Source: Endocarpon pusillum Z07020 (lineage: Eukaryota > Ascomycota > Eurotiomycetes > Verrucariales > Verrucariaceae). Taken from it: a stretch of DNA of 64,000 nucleotides. Location: assembly GCF_000464535.1 (NCBI RefSeq), contig NW_006916062.1:124001-188000 (forward strand), written 5' to 3'. The position numbers and the translations under genes were made by a program. Positions 1 to 12,387 of this stretch are shown here, piece after piece (the first letter of the stretch is position 1; every line of letters begins with the position of its first letter). The notes below the pieces were generated by a model. The model made no database searches and was not told where the DNA came from. It was given only the letters and a program-made list of their open reading frames with translations.

Positions 1-670
1 GCAAGGTGTGGGAATATGAAACAGGTGTCGTGATATATCTTTCACCAGGAGGAACTACGGTCCGGCATTGTGTATCCAGCCGTGCTGAGGAAAGACTAAG
101 ATGGAAGATGATTTGCTCTTTGGCTTGCTACATAGCCATTCTTCCGCATAGCGATGGGCGCATACTGAGGAAACGAGCTGGCGCAGTACAAGAAGGACTG
201 AGGATCTACGAACTTATGAGCTACTGGAGACAAAAAGATTGAAGGCCCGGAAGAGAATGGCGGAAACGGCGAGATTGTTGTGGCTCAGATCACGAGCAAC
301 TCAGCTAGACAATGATCAGCTGGGCTCTCGAGAAGAACGTATAGAATATTCGCAGGGTACGAGGCGTCAGTAAAAAATTAGAGTGTATGTTGTTGCTTGT
401 TTTGGTTCCACAGGCATGATTCAGGGTTAAAAACAGATCATCCATCGCCAAATCGAAAGAAATTCGAAAATACAAGCACTTTGGAAAGACTTACTCATGT
501 AGAGGACACCAGAGCCTAGTATGAAAAGACAGGTCACAGAGATTAATTGTGGCCGGAGGGGGTGAGTTGCTCGACTAGTTTGCCATTTTCTACGCGATCC
601 TGGCTATGTATGCAGCAGGCAAAAGGCCACCAGCATCGTCTTGAGCACCACCATCATGGCTTCTTCAAAT
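1..670. other. intergenic left edge, no gene recognised
   Basis: Only short frames without recognisable protein features are seen here. The right part is the 3' flank of the P0 gene, which ends at 671. A gene entering from the left edge cannot be excluded, but nothing supports one. Confidence 0.5.
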
Positions 671-1728
671 CTAGTCGAAGAGACCACCGAAACCTGATGC
701 GTATTAGCTTTTGCAGACCAATGTTTAATTCTAATATAGTTTCTCTTACCCTCGTCTTCACTCTCTTCTTTCTCAGATTCCTCTTTCTCCTTCTCGGCTT
801 CCGCAGCTGGGGCAGAAGTATCAGCAGCGTCAGCGGCCGGAGCTGCAGCGGCATATGCGTCAGGATTAGCGATGCGATCTTTGAGCTCGTCAATTGCCTC
901 CCAGCTGTAGTCTGTCTCAATAGCGACCGCAATGGCATTCTTGTAGGAGTTGATCAGACTGTGCATAACCGATGGCAGAGTAGGATAATTGGCAGCAAGA
1001 GAGATTGCGGTGATGGTGGCAATTGCAGAAGTCAGGGACTTGAGGAGCTGACTAGGTTCGATATCCAGAACATCGGGACTGAATGTCTGACCTTCTTCGT
1101 ATACTTGCGTGATGCTCATGCCATAGGTGAAGGGGGAAATGTTCAACATGTTGAGAAGTGTGGCCTCGGAAGCACCAACTTTATTGCCAGCCTCGACCAA
1201 CTTGAGATCAGTTGTAATTTCGATGGTACCACGGGCGATTTTAGTCGGGACACCAAGTGCTTGGAAAAAGGATGTCTTGCCAGGTTCCATACCGGTGTTT
1301 CCTGCGGGAACGAATACATCGGCGGGAGCAACGGCACCCGCGCGAGCTGGAGCAGCAACCTTGTTTGCTAGGATCTTGGAACGGGTGTCCTTGAGGTCAT
1401 TGTTGGTGAAGATGAAGCCAACATTTCCTGCGGTCAACCAAAATCAATACCTGAAGCTGAGGTGAGGAGATTTGATGCCATTACCTTTCACGTGTGGCAG
1501 AAGTCGCTCGTATTCTGGAAAGTCTGACACAAAACCCTTGATCGCTCGACGAACCATAGTGTTCTTGCCCATCAGTACAACAGCTTCACCTCGGAGAGAT
1601 TGCCGAATTTCATGCATCTGCTGAGAGCTGACATTGTCGACTTGGACGATGAAGATTGACTTGTACTCGTCAAGCAAACCCTTGAGCTTCTCGAAATAGA
1701 CAGCTTTATTGCCAGATTTGCCCCCCAT
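671..1728 (-). CDS. RPP0: 60S acidic ribosomal protein P0 (uL10)
   Basis: This gene encodes the base of the ribosomal stalk, which binds 28S rRNA and anchors the P1/P2 heterodimers that recruit translational GTPases. I place three exons: 1728-1485, 1427-750 and 693-671, with introns of 57 and 56 bp. The product is 314 aa, normal for P0. The protein begins MGGKSGNKAVYFEKL, which fixes the start at 1728 rather than the in-frame ATG 36 bp upstream. The segment SPFTYGMSITQVYEEG is typical of P0. An alanine- and glutamate-rich hinge follows, and the tail is SEDEGFGGLFD. The last exon is only 23 nt and is easily missed: without it the frame runs on into unrelated sequence and loses the conserved GLFD end. 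It is divergent from TRM82 over about 360 bp. Confidence 0.96.
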
Positions 1729-2087
1729 GACTTCTTGTTGCGAAGTTAGGATGTTTAAGGGCAAACGATATATTCAGGGGGTGTATGTGCCGAGAGTGAT
1801 GTTGAAGTGAAAGTATGTAATTGTTATAGCGGGAATTTTGGTTGTGGGTTGCGAAATACTGCCAAGAAAGCAATGACTAATCAGCACCAATAATTTCAAG
1901 GTGAAGATAGCGCCATGGGAAGCAGTCAGTACTATGTGCCTGATATGGAACTATCAAAGGATTGTAGTTGCACTTATTTGCAGAAGCCTTGGGGAAAGAC
2001 TGATATCATGCTTATCTGTCCGCACTGAAAGATCCAGCGTCTGTGAAGTCATACACAAACAACTGGTGGTGCTTCGGAGGCCACACC
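1729..2087. promoter_or_regulatory. divergent promoter region RPP0 / TRM82
   Basis: About 360 bp separate the P0 start on the minus strand from the likely Trm82 start on the plus strand, so both promoters must lie here. I see no unambiguous TATA box or named factor site. Confidence 0.5.
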
Positions 2088-3922
2088 ATGACCACGCCCC
2101 CATGTCACCCATTTCAGAAGCTCTGCTGCATCAGTCAATCTGGCGACATCCATCTTCTACTTGTTGCGACAGGACCCCATATCCTGTCGCTAGACTTGAA
2201 GAATGGCGGAATCGTTTCGAAGTGGCCGAATGATGCTGTTCAAAGTGCTGAGAGGCAATCACTAGAAGAATTAGGGAATGGAATTGTGGATGATGATCCG
2301 CCTGCGAAGAGGCGTAAGCCTAATCTCTCCAAAAGACAGCAGGATGAGCAGGAGGATGATTCTCGGGATTCGTCAATCTCAGTAGAGTTTGTATCGGAAA
2401 GAGCCAAAGGGCAGAGGCGCAAAAAGAAGAAGGCAGTGGAACCTGTGTTACCCAATGTATCTCATATAATTGCCACTCTTGACGGACTTCGTGTGGTAGC
2501 AACAACAGCGGAGGACAAATGTATTCGAGTCTTCGAGCTGGGTTCTTCGGGACAATTGACGCTTCTCAGCGAAAGGCATAATGACCGTATCTCTATCATT
2601 GTGGACTGTGCTTACTGTTGCATAGATGCATGCCAAAGAGGGTCTGTGCAATAGCGCTTAGCAAAAGCCAAAGTACCATACTTGCAGGAGATAAATTTGG
2701 CGATGTCTATGCACTGCCTCTTCACCCCTCGCTTGAGAAAGCTACCGCATTACCTTCCAAGCCCCAGTTGCAAAAAACCAAGCCAATGAAACCATCGGCG
2801 TCCGAACTGACAGTCCATACCAAAGGTAATCTTGAAGCTTTGCGACAGCAAAAATTGCAGAACGCTTCTGCTTCAAAGAAAACTGCGCCTACGTTTGAGC
2901 ATCGGCTTATTCTTGGCCACGTCTCACTCCTCACAGATCTTGTTGTTGGCACCGACCCTTCAAATGATAGTCGAGAATACATCTTGACCGCCGATCGGGA
3001 CGAGCACATCCGTGTCTCTCGCGGCATACCACAAGCTCATGTCATCAAAAATTACTGCCTAGGACACACCGAGTTCGTAAGCAAGCTCTGCACTGTACCA
3101 GACCTGCCTCAAATTCTGATATCAGGGGGAGGAGAACCCTCTCTTCGTATCTACGATTGGTTGCGAGGCACATGTGTAGCTGCGGCTAGTCTAGAAGAGG
3201 ATTTGAAGCACCTCATTAGCAGCAGTGCGTTCAACGGGCTTATATCTAGTGGTATTCGGGCTGTCTCGTGTATTCAAGCCATGAAAGTTCGAGACACTGA
3301 TGATCTGGGAGACGTCATCATGATAGTGGTGGCCTTCGAAGGGTAGGCGTTCTTCATTCCTATAGCCGAAGAGAAAACAAGATACGGGCTAATGATATGG
3401 ATGATTAGAATACCCGGCATCTCCACTTATCTCTTCCATCCAGAAAAATGCCTTCTCAAGCAAGATAGACAATACGTTATGGACGCGAACGTGTTGGATA
3501 TTGTCTTGCTCAAGGAGAGTGGTCTGATGCTGGTCTCCTTAGACAACGTTCATTCTCCGCTATCCACCAAAGAACCAACTTCCCATGCGCTGGCACCAGC
3601 CATACGCGTTTTCGGACTTAAACTGGAAAAGTTTGATGGTGAACAGCAGTTCGGGTGGGTCGGATATGACCCTGCGACTGGAAGCCATGGAACCGTGCAC
3701 AATGGCAGCTTCGAAGACATAGCGTCAAAACTGAATCAAACACTTCAATCAAATGATATCCGCCATGAGATCGAGCTTCAGAGTGCTACCAAGCCGAATG
3801 CATTATACTCACCCTTAGGTGAGTTTTTATATGGGTTGGAGAACTTACGGAAGAAGTCTCAAGGAGACGGACAGGAACAGGAAGCAGAAGAGTTGGCGGT
3901 CACTCATCCAGAAGAACGATAA
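2088..3922 (+). CDS. TRM82: tRNA (guanine-N7)-methyltransferase non-catalytic subunit (Trm82/WDR4)
   Basis: This is the WD-repeat partner of Trm8. The complex methylates G46 of tRNAs to m7G. I place three exons: 2088-2575, 2626-3342 and 3409-3922, giving 572 aa. Diagnostic segments are the exon junction reading SERCMPKRVCAIAL, HTEFVSKLC, ILISGGGEPSLRIYDW and the basic linker KGQRRKKKK. WD-like blades cover most of the protein, with a charged acidic/lysine insert in the N-terminal half. The first intron (50 bp) needs a GC-AG border to keep frame; the second (66 bp) is GT-AG. An in-frame ATG at 2043 would add 15 residues. I prefer 2088 because ACACCATGAC is the better context and the family begins close to the HPFQKL segment. 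Confidence 0.92.
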
Positions 3923-3980
3923 ATACTTTGCAACACACACCATGTATATCATCTATCAGGGTGCGGTTCGAAGGTACAGA

Positions 3981-5169
3981 CTAAGAAATTGCTCCCCTTC
4001 GCGCACTACGCCATATGCCATCCTCTCCGAATAACGTCTCAAGCTCAACCTCCACCCAACACACCTTCCACAACGGCCTCGCACCCGCCTTCTCCATCAC
4101 CCTTCTACTTCCCAAATTATCCTCTCCAACGTCAGCATGTCCAAGCTGGGATCCATTCTCTACGCTCCCATCCCCACGCGCCTCAAAACCCCGTGCACTA
4201 AAATATTGGCCCTGCATCCTCAACAGTTCCCTCGCCAGCAAGACAGCCAAATTCTTTCCTCGATGATGCGGCTCGGTATGCAAGCTCGTCAAGCTAGCGT
4301 CAACCCCTAAGAAGCCCCAAGCGACAGGTTCTGGCTCATCTTCAAAGAACACCGCTCTGCTTGGCAATAGCGCCAGTGTTTCCACTGTCCTCGGTATAGT
4401 CGTCCGGTCAATTGCCAACTGAAGATCCTTCGGCCGACGGAGAGGGCCGAAGCGGTAACCAGGCGGGAGGGTGCCAAGCGTATTCAGTAAGGGCCTGGGT
4501 AAGATCTGCTCATTGCCGGCAGATGTGAATATGTACTTCATGTAGGCACAGTCGGCTCGGCGAATGGCAAGCTCGGGGATCAAAGAGCGGATGCTGAGGT
4601 TGCAGGAGCCGAGGAGTACGGCGGAAGGGGAATAGGAGTGGTGCTTGCCGTGGAGCTTTTTGACCTTCATGAATGAGAGGGGTGTAGTGGGCGGCATCAA
4701 TGGCACGCATTGCGTGTAGACGAACTCAAAAAAGGACAGGAGAAGGCATCGGGTAGTCTTTACCAGAGGGGCACTCCCAATTGGCGAACACCCATATCTG
4801 CGTCTCTCCAGACCGACTCAGGTCGACGTGTGCGGCCAGCCAGGGTCGCTGTAACATCGACTCAATAGCGTCAGGGCGTTCATCTTGCAATAAACGCCCG
4901 CCTCCTCCAGCCGGGCGTGGTTTGCTTCTCTGGCCGTCTAGTCCCTTTGCGAATGCTTGGAATATATGCGCATGAGGTGGCCCAGTCGGATCGGAAGGGT
5001 GCGCAAGGTAGAATTGCAGGCGCCGGTACAGAGGTAGAGAATATGGCAGATATGCCTCAAGGGCTGACAACAAGCTCAAAACTTCGGGTTTTGTGGGCAA
5101 GCTCAAGCGATGTTCAGGCACACCTGTGGACATGATAAATGTAGAAAATCTTGGCTCAGCCGCAGGCAC
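3981..5169 (-). CDS. GNAT-superfamily (FR47-like) N-acetyltransferase, frame-broken
   Basis: Two minus-strand frames encode consecutive parts of one protein. The first, from 5169, carries LPYSLPLYRRLQFYL and ends WVFANWEC. The second, down to 3981, carries the acetyl-CoA-binding core around GFLGVDASLTSLHTEPHHRG and the late segment DNLGSRRVMEKAGARPLW, which is the usual C-terminal GNAT motif. The frames are offset by one base and overlap at about 4733-4790. The second frame stays open upstream and reads TTRCLLLSFFEFVYTQCV, a plausible continuation, so the shift most likely lies near the G4 run at 4768-4771 (C4 on the coding strand). I found no intron that resolves it. It may be a base error or a true inactivating mutation. 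The substrate is unknown. A second ATG at 5133 is an alternative start. Confidence 0.72.
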
Positions 5170-7078
5170 ACCCCAACCTCCAAAACGTGCTTATCCTTCC
5201 CTGAACGCCCCCCCCCCTCTCAACTTTGACCATGCGATAGCGAGCAATTCATTAACATCAACACCAATCGTAAATTTGTCACCTCTCTCTCTGGAATGCT
5301 CGTCTAGGACGACGGATATCCTTTGACGAAAAGTCGAGCCTGGGAAGGGTTTCGACCTGGACACACGACTCAATGGGCCTGCTAAAGCTATGTACTTCGA
5401 TCCCTGCACTTTAGCAATAAACACTCAAGACTCAACGACTGTGGCTGAGATTTCCTCAGCTCTAGTTTCCCCACAACGTTCTTGCTTGGGCTAATTAGAC
5501 ATTTGCACGCAGCACGTACTAATCTATTTGCGCTGGTCTCTTATTCTCAGCTACTGGTAGCTGTTCAGTCCGCGGGGCTCTCTATGCACTAGTTTTAGGA
5601 CTTTGTGGAGACTGCGCTCGCAAGCGTACGGTTCCGGGCCCTTCTACTTTAGATCGACCGAATTTTCTCCTCTACTTTGGTACTCCTGTCCTTTCCTTCT
5701 CCCTGATTGAGTCACCAATCAACATCCGCGGGGCGCTGATTTACGGAGGCTGGTCTTCCAAGAGTCATATCGCTTTCGACTTCAACGTACCAAGTCAAGC
5801 GAGTGTAGGCCGCTAATCATTCTTATTTCACATATAATATATCACTTATGCGCTACACAATCACCGCCAGCTTTACAGAGTATCTGCAGTAAATTTCAGA
5901 TATTACGCTCATTGCCAACAATATCATTTAGGAAAACAGCATATAATGCACAATGCTCCACAGGGACCTCGAGGAGGCCCACACGTCTGTTGCACATAGG
6001 AACCTGTCACATGCGGGATAAGCCTGGTGCAGCATCTGAAATGTGATCACGAAGCACAAGTGGAAGGTGACTGTCAAAATCATGGCTTGCAGATATGGGA
6101 TGCGAAACCCTATGTTTCCGAGCAAAAATCCCATCAAAACCCTGAATGCACTTTGCTGGTGAGTACCGTCGATCTACTCTTTCACATAATATAAAGATCC
6201 GGGGTAAGGTTCGTGTTGGGACGTGTTTGGCCAAGTCACGGGCCTTGGTGCTTGGAGAGCTGCTGTGCGGCCCTGGAACAATCAACATCGAACAATTACG
6301 ATAGCCACTTCTGGCTAGGATACCTGTATACGAGAGGATATCAGGTGGGATGAAGGCTGAAGGCTGAAGGCTGTCGGGTATTACTGGGGGGTTGGAATTG
6401 TGATATCAGTCTAGGCCATTGGGGGACTAGCGGAGATTCTTGGCAGCGGACCCAGAGGTGTCGCATTTTTGGCTGAGGAATCCTGAACACCGGCATCAAG
6501 GGGAGGATCTGGGGTGATCAATTTGAGAATTGTACTTTGAATGCTTCTCAATAGCAGAATTCACTCACTATTATTCGATCGTTTGCCTCAGGTGAATAGG
6601 ATGCAAATTTTGGTCTGATCTGCGCCTATTGCATGCGGCGAACACTTCGCTTTCAGCGCACTGGGAGATTGGGCATAGCCAGGGAAAAAAGTGTCTCTTC
6701 TGTTGCGTTGTCCTTTTCCTTGTTCGCCTTCGGCTTTAAATCCGCCAGACAGAATTTCCTTCATCCAAGGCCTCGTTGAAATTCAATGTGTCATCGAATT
6801 TCTTACTTCGACATAACCTCGCTTGCTCATTCTGCACATCGGTCAACAGCACTCCGCCTCCTGCAACCACTGCCACCTTCAATGTAGGAGAATCCCTTGT
6901 TGTACCGTTCCGACTCGGCGGTCAGGCGTACATGCTCTGTACAACTGTGTTGTGCAAATCGAGCTTGTGCACCTAAGGTGTTTTGTTGAAAATCTTGAAG
7001 GACCTTTGTTTACGCTAATCTCAAACACCACTTCTCACTTTTTCGACAATCTCACCATTTCCCATCAACCACATCATT
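5170..7078. other. intergenic region, probable SET2 promoter and leader
   Basis: These 1.9 kb hold no recognisable gene. A short direct repeat of GCTGAAG lies near 6353-6372. The pyrimidine-rich stretch before 7079 probably belongs to the SET2 5' leader. Small frames here have no family-like features. Confidence 0.5.
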
Positions 7079-10000
7079 ATGGCTCTACCATCAGAATCCA
7101 GCCCAAAAGCTGAAGCCGTAGATGAAGATACAATTGTGGTCAAGCAGGAACCATCACTTTCTGCATCTCGTGAGCCTGAGATGAGTTTGCTTCGCACCGG
7201 CACCATCAAGGATGAGCATGCTGACAGCGCCTCCAATTCACCTTCGCTCCTGCCTACAAAGCTGAAATCTAGCCGCTCTTCGTCTTCTACATCCATCAAA
7301 TCACGAGCTACATCAGAATCGTCTGTCGACAAAAAGGACATTAAAGACAAAGTGGGTGGCGAAATCTCCCAGAAAATGGAAACAGCTCAACCGCCAAAAA
7401 TAGCCCGTTCGGCGCCAAACAAGGTGGTATCTAGAGTTGCCCCTCTGTATGATGCTCTGCCAGATGCTACGATGGAGGCAAAGAGCTCATTCACAGTGAT
7501 TGAATCTTGCACCTATTCTAACAAATTTCTTGGATACACTGAGCATGCTATGGAGTGTGACTGCTCGGAAGAGTGGAGTAAGCGATAACTCTCTACCACT
7601 GCAAGTAGAATTACCAGGAGGAGAAAGCTGACTTCTGATGTATAGATTCGTCCACCAAGCGCAACTATGCCTGTGGAGAAGATTCCGACTGCATCAATAG
7701 GGCCACAAAAATGGAGTGTGTCGGAGATTGCGGGTGCGGCTCCGACTGCCAGAACCAACGTTTCCAGCAACGACAATACGCAAAAGTCTCTGTAATCCAA
7801 ACCGAAAAGAAAGGTTATGGCCTCAGAGCAGATGCTAATATTCGAGCCGGTGGCTTCATTTGGGAGTATGTTGGTGAAGTCATCAACGAGCCTCAATTTC
7901 GCCGACGCATGGTCCAGTATGACGACGAAGGGATCAAGCACTTCTATTTCATGTCCCTCAGCAAAGGCGAATTCGTCGATGCAACTAAGAAAGGTAATTT
8001 GGGGCGATTCTGCAATCATTCGTGCAACCCGAATTGCTATGTCGACAAATGGGTGGTTGGCGACAAACTCCGGATGGGCATTTTTGCCGAGAAGAACATC
8101 AAAGCCGGCGAAGAATTGGTTTTCAACTACAATGTCGACCGCTATGGAGCCAACCCACAACCATGCTATTGTGGAGAGCCCAACTGCACCGGATTCATCG
8201 GTGGAAAGACTCAAACCGAGCGTGCCACAAAGTTGTCTGCTGCCACCATCGAGGCTCTTGGCATTGACGATGCAGATGGATGGGATACTACTGTCGCAAA
8301 GAAACCTCGCAAGAAGAAGACCGGTGAGGATGATGAAGATTATGTCGAGAGTGTGGAGGCCAAGTCGCTTGATGCAGATGGCGTTACCAAGGTCATGGCT
8401 GCCCTCATGCAGTGCAAGGAAAAATGGATTGCTGTCAAGCTGCTGGAGCGTGTTCAGAGATGCGAGGACGAGCAAGTACGAAATCGTGTCGTCAAGATGC
8501 ATGGCTACCAGATCCTTAACTCTCAACTCGCCGCATGGAAAGATGATGCCAACGTCGTCCTGCAAATTCTTGATATCCTCGACCAATTCCCTCGCCTAAC
8601 ACGCAACAAAATTATCGACTCTAAGATCGAAACCACTCTGCAAACATTTGCGCGAAATGACGATGAACGAGTAGCCGCACAGTCTGCTCGCCTTTTGGAT
8701 GAATGGTCAAAGCTTGAAGTCGCTTACAGGATTCCACGAAAGAAGCGTGATCCCACCGAAACTTCCACATCTGTCAAGCCCGAGCCAAATCAATATGAGC
8801 GAAGAGAATCAACTCAGGAACGGAAGCGATCTCGCTCTAGGTCTAAGTCGAGATCACCTCCTCGTGGCCCATCGGTGGCTTCCGCTCCCTCAGGTCCTCG
8901 CTCCAGCCTTCTTCAGCGCAACAATTTCTACCCTCGTCCCCGCCCACCCCCATTCAATCCATTGCCCCGTGGCTGGCAACAAGCCGTTGCTGATGGCAGA
9001 ACTTACTACTACTCTTCAGAAGGCAAGACTCAATGGACACGACCAACCGCTGCAGCTGCTCAGCCACCACCTCCTCCAAAAGCACCCTCGAATCAAGATG
9101 TCCTTAAGAGTATCATCGATAATATAGTCACTGCGAAAGAGAAAGAACGAGAGGCTAAGAATGCTACACCCGACACTCCGCAGGCGGTGGTGAAGGAGAA
9201 GAAGGACAAGAAGGCAGAAAAGTGGCGATCATACGACGAAGACAAGAAGAAGAAGCTGTACAAAACGGCGGTAAGAAAATCCTTCAGCCGTCTTTATGTG
9301 AAAGTACTGATATGCTGCAGCTTCATCCTTCCATCTCGTACATCATGAACAAGTACAAGAGCAAGCTGCCGCGCGATGACCTCAAGCGATTTGCAAAAGA
9401 GGTAAGTACCATTCTATCCCTCCATCAAAGCCCCTAACTAAGATCTTCCTCCAGATCGCAGACAAGCTCGCCAATTCTGATTTCAAGTCCGGACGTGTTG
9501 AAGACCCAACGAAGATCGATGAAAAACACGAGAAAAAGGTCAAGAAATATTGTAAGGAATTTTTTGACAAGGCTGCTTACAAGCATCGCAAACTTGAGAA
9601 GGAGAGGGCAGCTCGAAAGCAAAAGCCTGAGACATCAAAGCAAAATGGCACAGCAGCTGACGAGACAAGTTCTCCTGTTTTAAATCTTGATGCTTCACCT
9701 GACATCAAGAGGGAAGGCAACAGCGACGATGATGATGTCAAAATGTCAGAGGATGACGACGAGACCCCAACGCCTCCCACTCCCTCAGCTGCGCTGAATG
9801 GTAGTGGTTCGAAACGCAAAAGGGACGGGGGCGATGAAGAGGAATTCAAAGCTGACAGCGATATATCAAAGTCGCCCATCAAGCGCATGAAGTCAGAATC
9901 GCCTTGCGCACAAACCCCACCACCCGCCCCAACTATGGATACTTCTCTAATGCACACTGGACACTCGTCCCCTGCTGGAAGGAATGGCGATATTTCTAAG

Positions 10001-10660
10001 CGAAAGAGAGAGGACGACGATGACGAATACTGTAAAGCCCGAACAGACATTTCGAGGTCGCCGGCCAAGCGGATCAGGTCGGACTCTCCACCAACTTCTA
10101 TAGCTGCAACGAACGGAAATCATCACAAGCGGGGCAGGGATGAAGACGCGGAAGAAGGAAACAATGCCCGTAGCGATGCATCGAAGTCGCCAGCCAAGCG
10201 ATTGAAGTCAGATTCTCCACCACCACCACCTCCTCCCCCACCACCCGGCCCACCTGTCGATACTCCTCCGATGCAATCTCAAGGCGCATCGCCTAGTGAG
10301 ACAACGAACCCATTCCATGCTGACACTTCATTCGCGGAGAAGACGATGGCAGATGTGCTCGCCGAAGCACAACAAGATCCTGGTGATGGTGACGATGTTG
10401 GCGACCTTTCCTTGCAAGACGCGAACGATAGCGGGGCTAGATCGCTTGCGAGGGCGGGAGCTCGTGTAGGCGTCGATGATGAGGACGACCTCTCCAATGG
10501 GCCATCTCCACCTGGTTCCCCACCACATTTTCCGATTGATTACGACAATAAAGTCGCATCATCTTCACGTCCGTGGCCCGACGAACTCACAATCGAATCT
10601 ACATCTCGCTCACCAGAGAAGCGTTCTCCGCGACCTGATGCGATCACGGCACACTTGTGA
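7079..10660 (+). CDS. SET2: histone H3 lysine-36 methyltransferase Set2
   Basis: Set2 methylates H3K36 on transcribed chromatin by riding on RNA polymerase II. I place four exons: 7079-7577, 7646-9270, 9321-9401 and 9455-10660, giving about 1136 aa. Domains in order: an acidic, serine-rich N-terminus; AWS with CDCSEEW and CGEDSDC (about residues 157-205); SET with GYGLRA and the catalytic NHSCNPNC (about 290-297); post-SET CYCGEPNC (about 340-347); an RS-rich linker; a WW domain LPRGWQQ to QWTRP (about 606-633); and the SRI domain that binds the phosphorylated CTD, spanning exons 2-4 (about 695-800). The three introns are 68, 50 and 53 bp. The C-terminal tail of about 330 residues holds three copies of a KRKR-acidic-SPAKR-SDSP motif plus a polyproline run, making the protein longer than I expect for this family. 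Confidence 0.95.
9809..10219 (+). repeat. triplicated motif in the Set2 tail
   Basis: Three diverged copies of about 33 residues are encoded at about 9809-9904, 9995-10090 and 10124-10219. Each has a basic start (KRKR or KRGR), an acidic block, then S-K/R-SP-x-KR-x-K/R-S-D/E-SP. Copies are spaced about 190 and 130 bp apart. The SP and basic clusters suggest phosphorylated nuclear-localisation-like segments, but that role is an inference. Confidence 0.8.
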
Positions 10661-11199
10661 CAGTCTTCTGAGCCTTTAACCCAAATACTGATTTGCCAAA
10701 TCCCACTCCACATTGAGCTATTTCTACAATTGGCACTACTTGGTAGGGTCGACATTCACCTCTCCTTCGTCTAGTCCTTCACAACATTCATGCAACCATG
10801 CGTTTCGATGTTCATAGTTGCCAATGCACCCTCCATACCCAACCAACATCCACAACGGCTCCAGGGCCAGCAGGAAACTCTCTTAACTGTTTACCTTTCC
10901 AGATGAAATCACAATAATAGTGGCAATTACCGATATCTCGATCCTCGACTACCCCACCGAGAGACTCAACTCAATTGTACCAACATAATCATCACGTTGA
11001 TATCACTTTGCATTGATTGCCACAACCAATATACATCTCAATCGACCTACCAGAAGCGTGCAAAACGGCAAAGCCGGCACCATCATCACACTACTACTAT
11101 CAGCCTCATCTTCGAATCTTCTAATTTGTGCGAAAAGGCCATTTGCGATTCTATCGACCCAGCATCAGGGAGCTGGAGTTCAATCATACAACCGGGGAA

Positions 11200-11200
<1 letters not shown>

Positions 11201-11231
<31 letters not shown>
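11201..11231. repeat. (TTGC)n microsatellite
   Basis: About seven copies of a CTTG/TTGC tetranucleotide lie in the SET2-TIF6 spacer. Confidence 0.9.
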
Positions 11232-11906
11232 GTGCTTTCAACCAGCAAAGGAAAGCTAGGTTAGGTTGGTGCAGACCCCCATGGATCAGTGGGAGGTCGG
11301 ATCTAGGAAGTCGAGCTTGGATTGGATAGTGAAGGAAAGCAAGGGCAAGGGAGTAAGGGGTCAGCTACCTAGATGTGGCTTTCAATTATGAGATCAGGTA
11401 GTGAGCAATAAGAAGATTTGAAGAGTGAAACAGACTTCTGTAATTGTGGTATCTAGGAAGGCATTTTCTTCTTTCTCTCTCTTGGATCTGCCTGCCGATG
11501 ATGATGATGATAATGAAAAGTGCGTGGTCAAGCGTTGCCTACTGTTCCAACCGTAAGTTAGACATTCCCAACTTAACTAGATAGCAGTTAGACCCAAGGA
11601 CATGACCGCGGAACTACAGTGAAAGCCAGCCCCTTTACTTAGTTAGCCCTTAGGCATGAGACCCCCCTAAGTACGAACATCGAACATCACCCATAATCCA
11701 GACCCCCAGCCGTGGTGCGCATCAGCGACCCCCTAAATACTATACCCATCATGTCCCATCATATCATGTCCTAACAAGACTTTCCGCCCATGTATGATTC
11801 CTCCCCGTATATGTTGTGCGGTGATTGTACTCCTGGCACTTACCAGGTCTCTTTCTCTTTCTCTCTCTCTATCTCTCCCTGGTCAGTAATCAGTAATCCT
11901 GCATCT

Positions 11907-11947
11907 TGGATCATGGATCATGGATCATGGATCATGTATCATGGATC
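11907..11947. repeat. TGGATCA-type short tandem repeat
   Basis: About five to six copies of a 7-bp unit close to GGATCAT occur in tandem, with one or two substitutions. Confidence 0.85.
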
Positions 11948-12041
11948 TCGGACATCAGTATCACCACTTCCAGACGAGGGCATCAGACGCGATTGATTGA
12001 ATATCAATAGGGGCATATCTAGCTAGCTGGCTAGCAAGTAG

Positions 12042-12074
12042 GGTAGGTAGGTAGGTAGGTAGGTAGGTAGGTAG
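12042..12074. repeat. (GGTA)n microsatellite
   Basis: About eight perfect copies of a GGTA tetranucleotide lie about 310 bp downstream of the TIF6 stop. Confidence 0.9.
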
Positions 12075-12387
12075 TCGAACTCGAACTCGGCGCTGTTCTG
12101 GTTCGTTGCTTTGTAGTTCACTCCAGGAGTTCTTTCGTTTCTGAACCCGTTCACGTTTTCCTTGAATCTGGGTCTGCCTGGCTGGCTGGCATGCTGGATG
12201 CCTTGTAAATGGAGATACAGGGAGTGAGAGAGCAATGCCGGACGAGGATAAAGCCATCGCATATCACATCCTCCCTGCCCCTAATCCATTCTCACCCACC
12301 TGCTGGCCTCACAAAGAAGAAGAACAAGACGTGCATCGGAAATCATCGAAAGGACCTTGATTCATCATTTTCTCGTCCAATTTTCTT

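Larger units (their letters stand above)
10661..12387. other. intergenic region with simple repeats
   Basis: No gene is recognised in these 1.7 kb between SET2 and TIF6, which point toward each other. It holds a TTGC-type tetranucleotide tract, an imperfect TGGATCA tract and a GGTA tract, listed separately. Confidence 0.6.

Noticed and set aside
7513..8586. 357-codon open frame antisense to SET2
   Set aside because: It is the mirror of the strongly conserved SET-domain exon and shows no family-like features.
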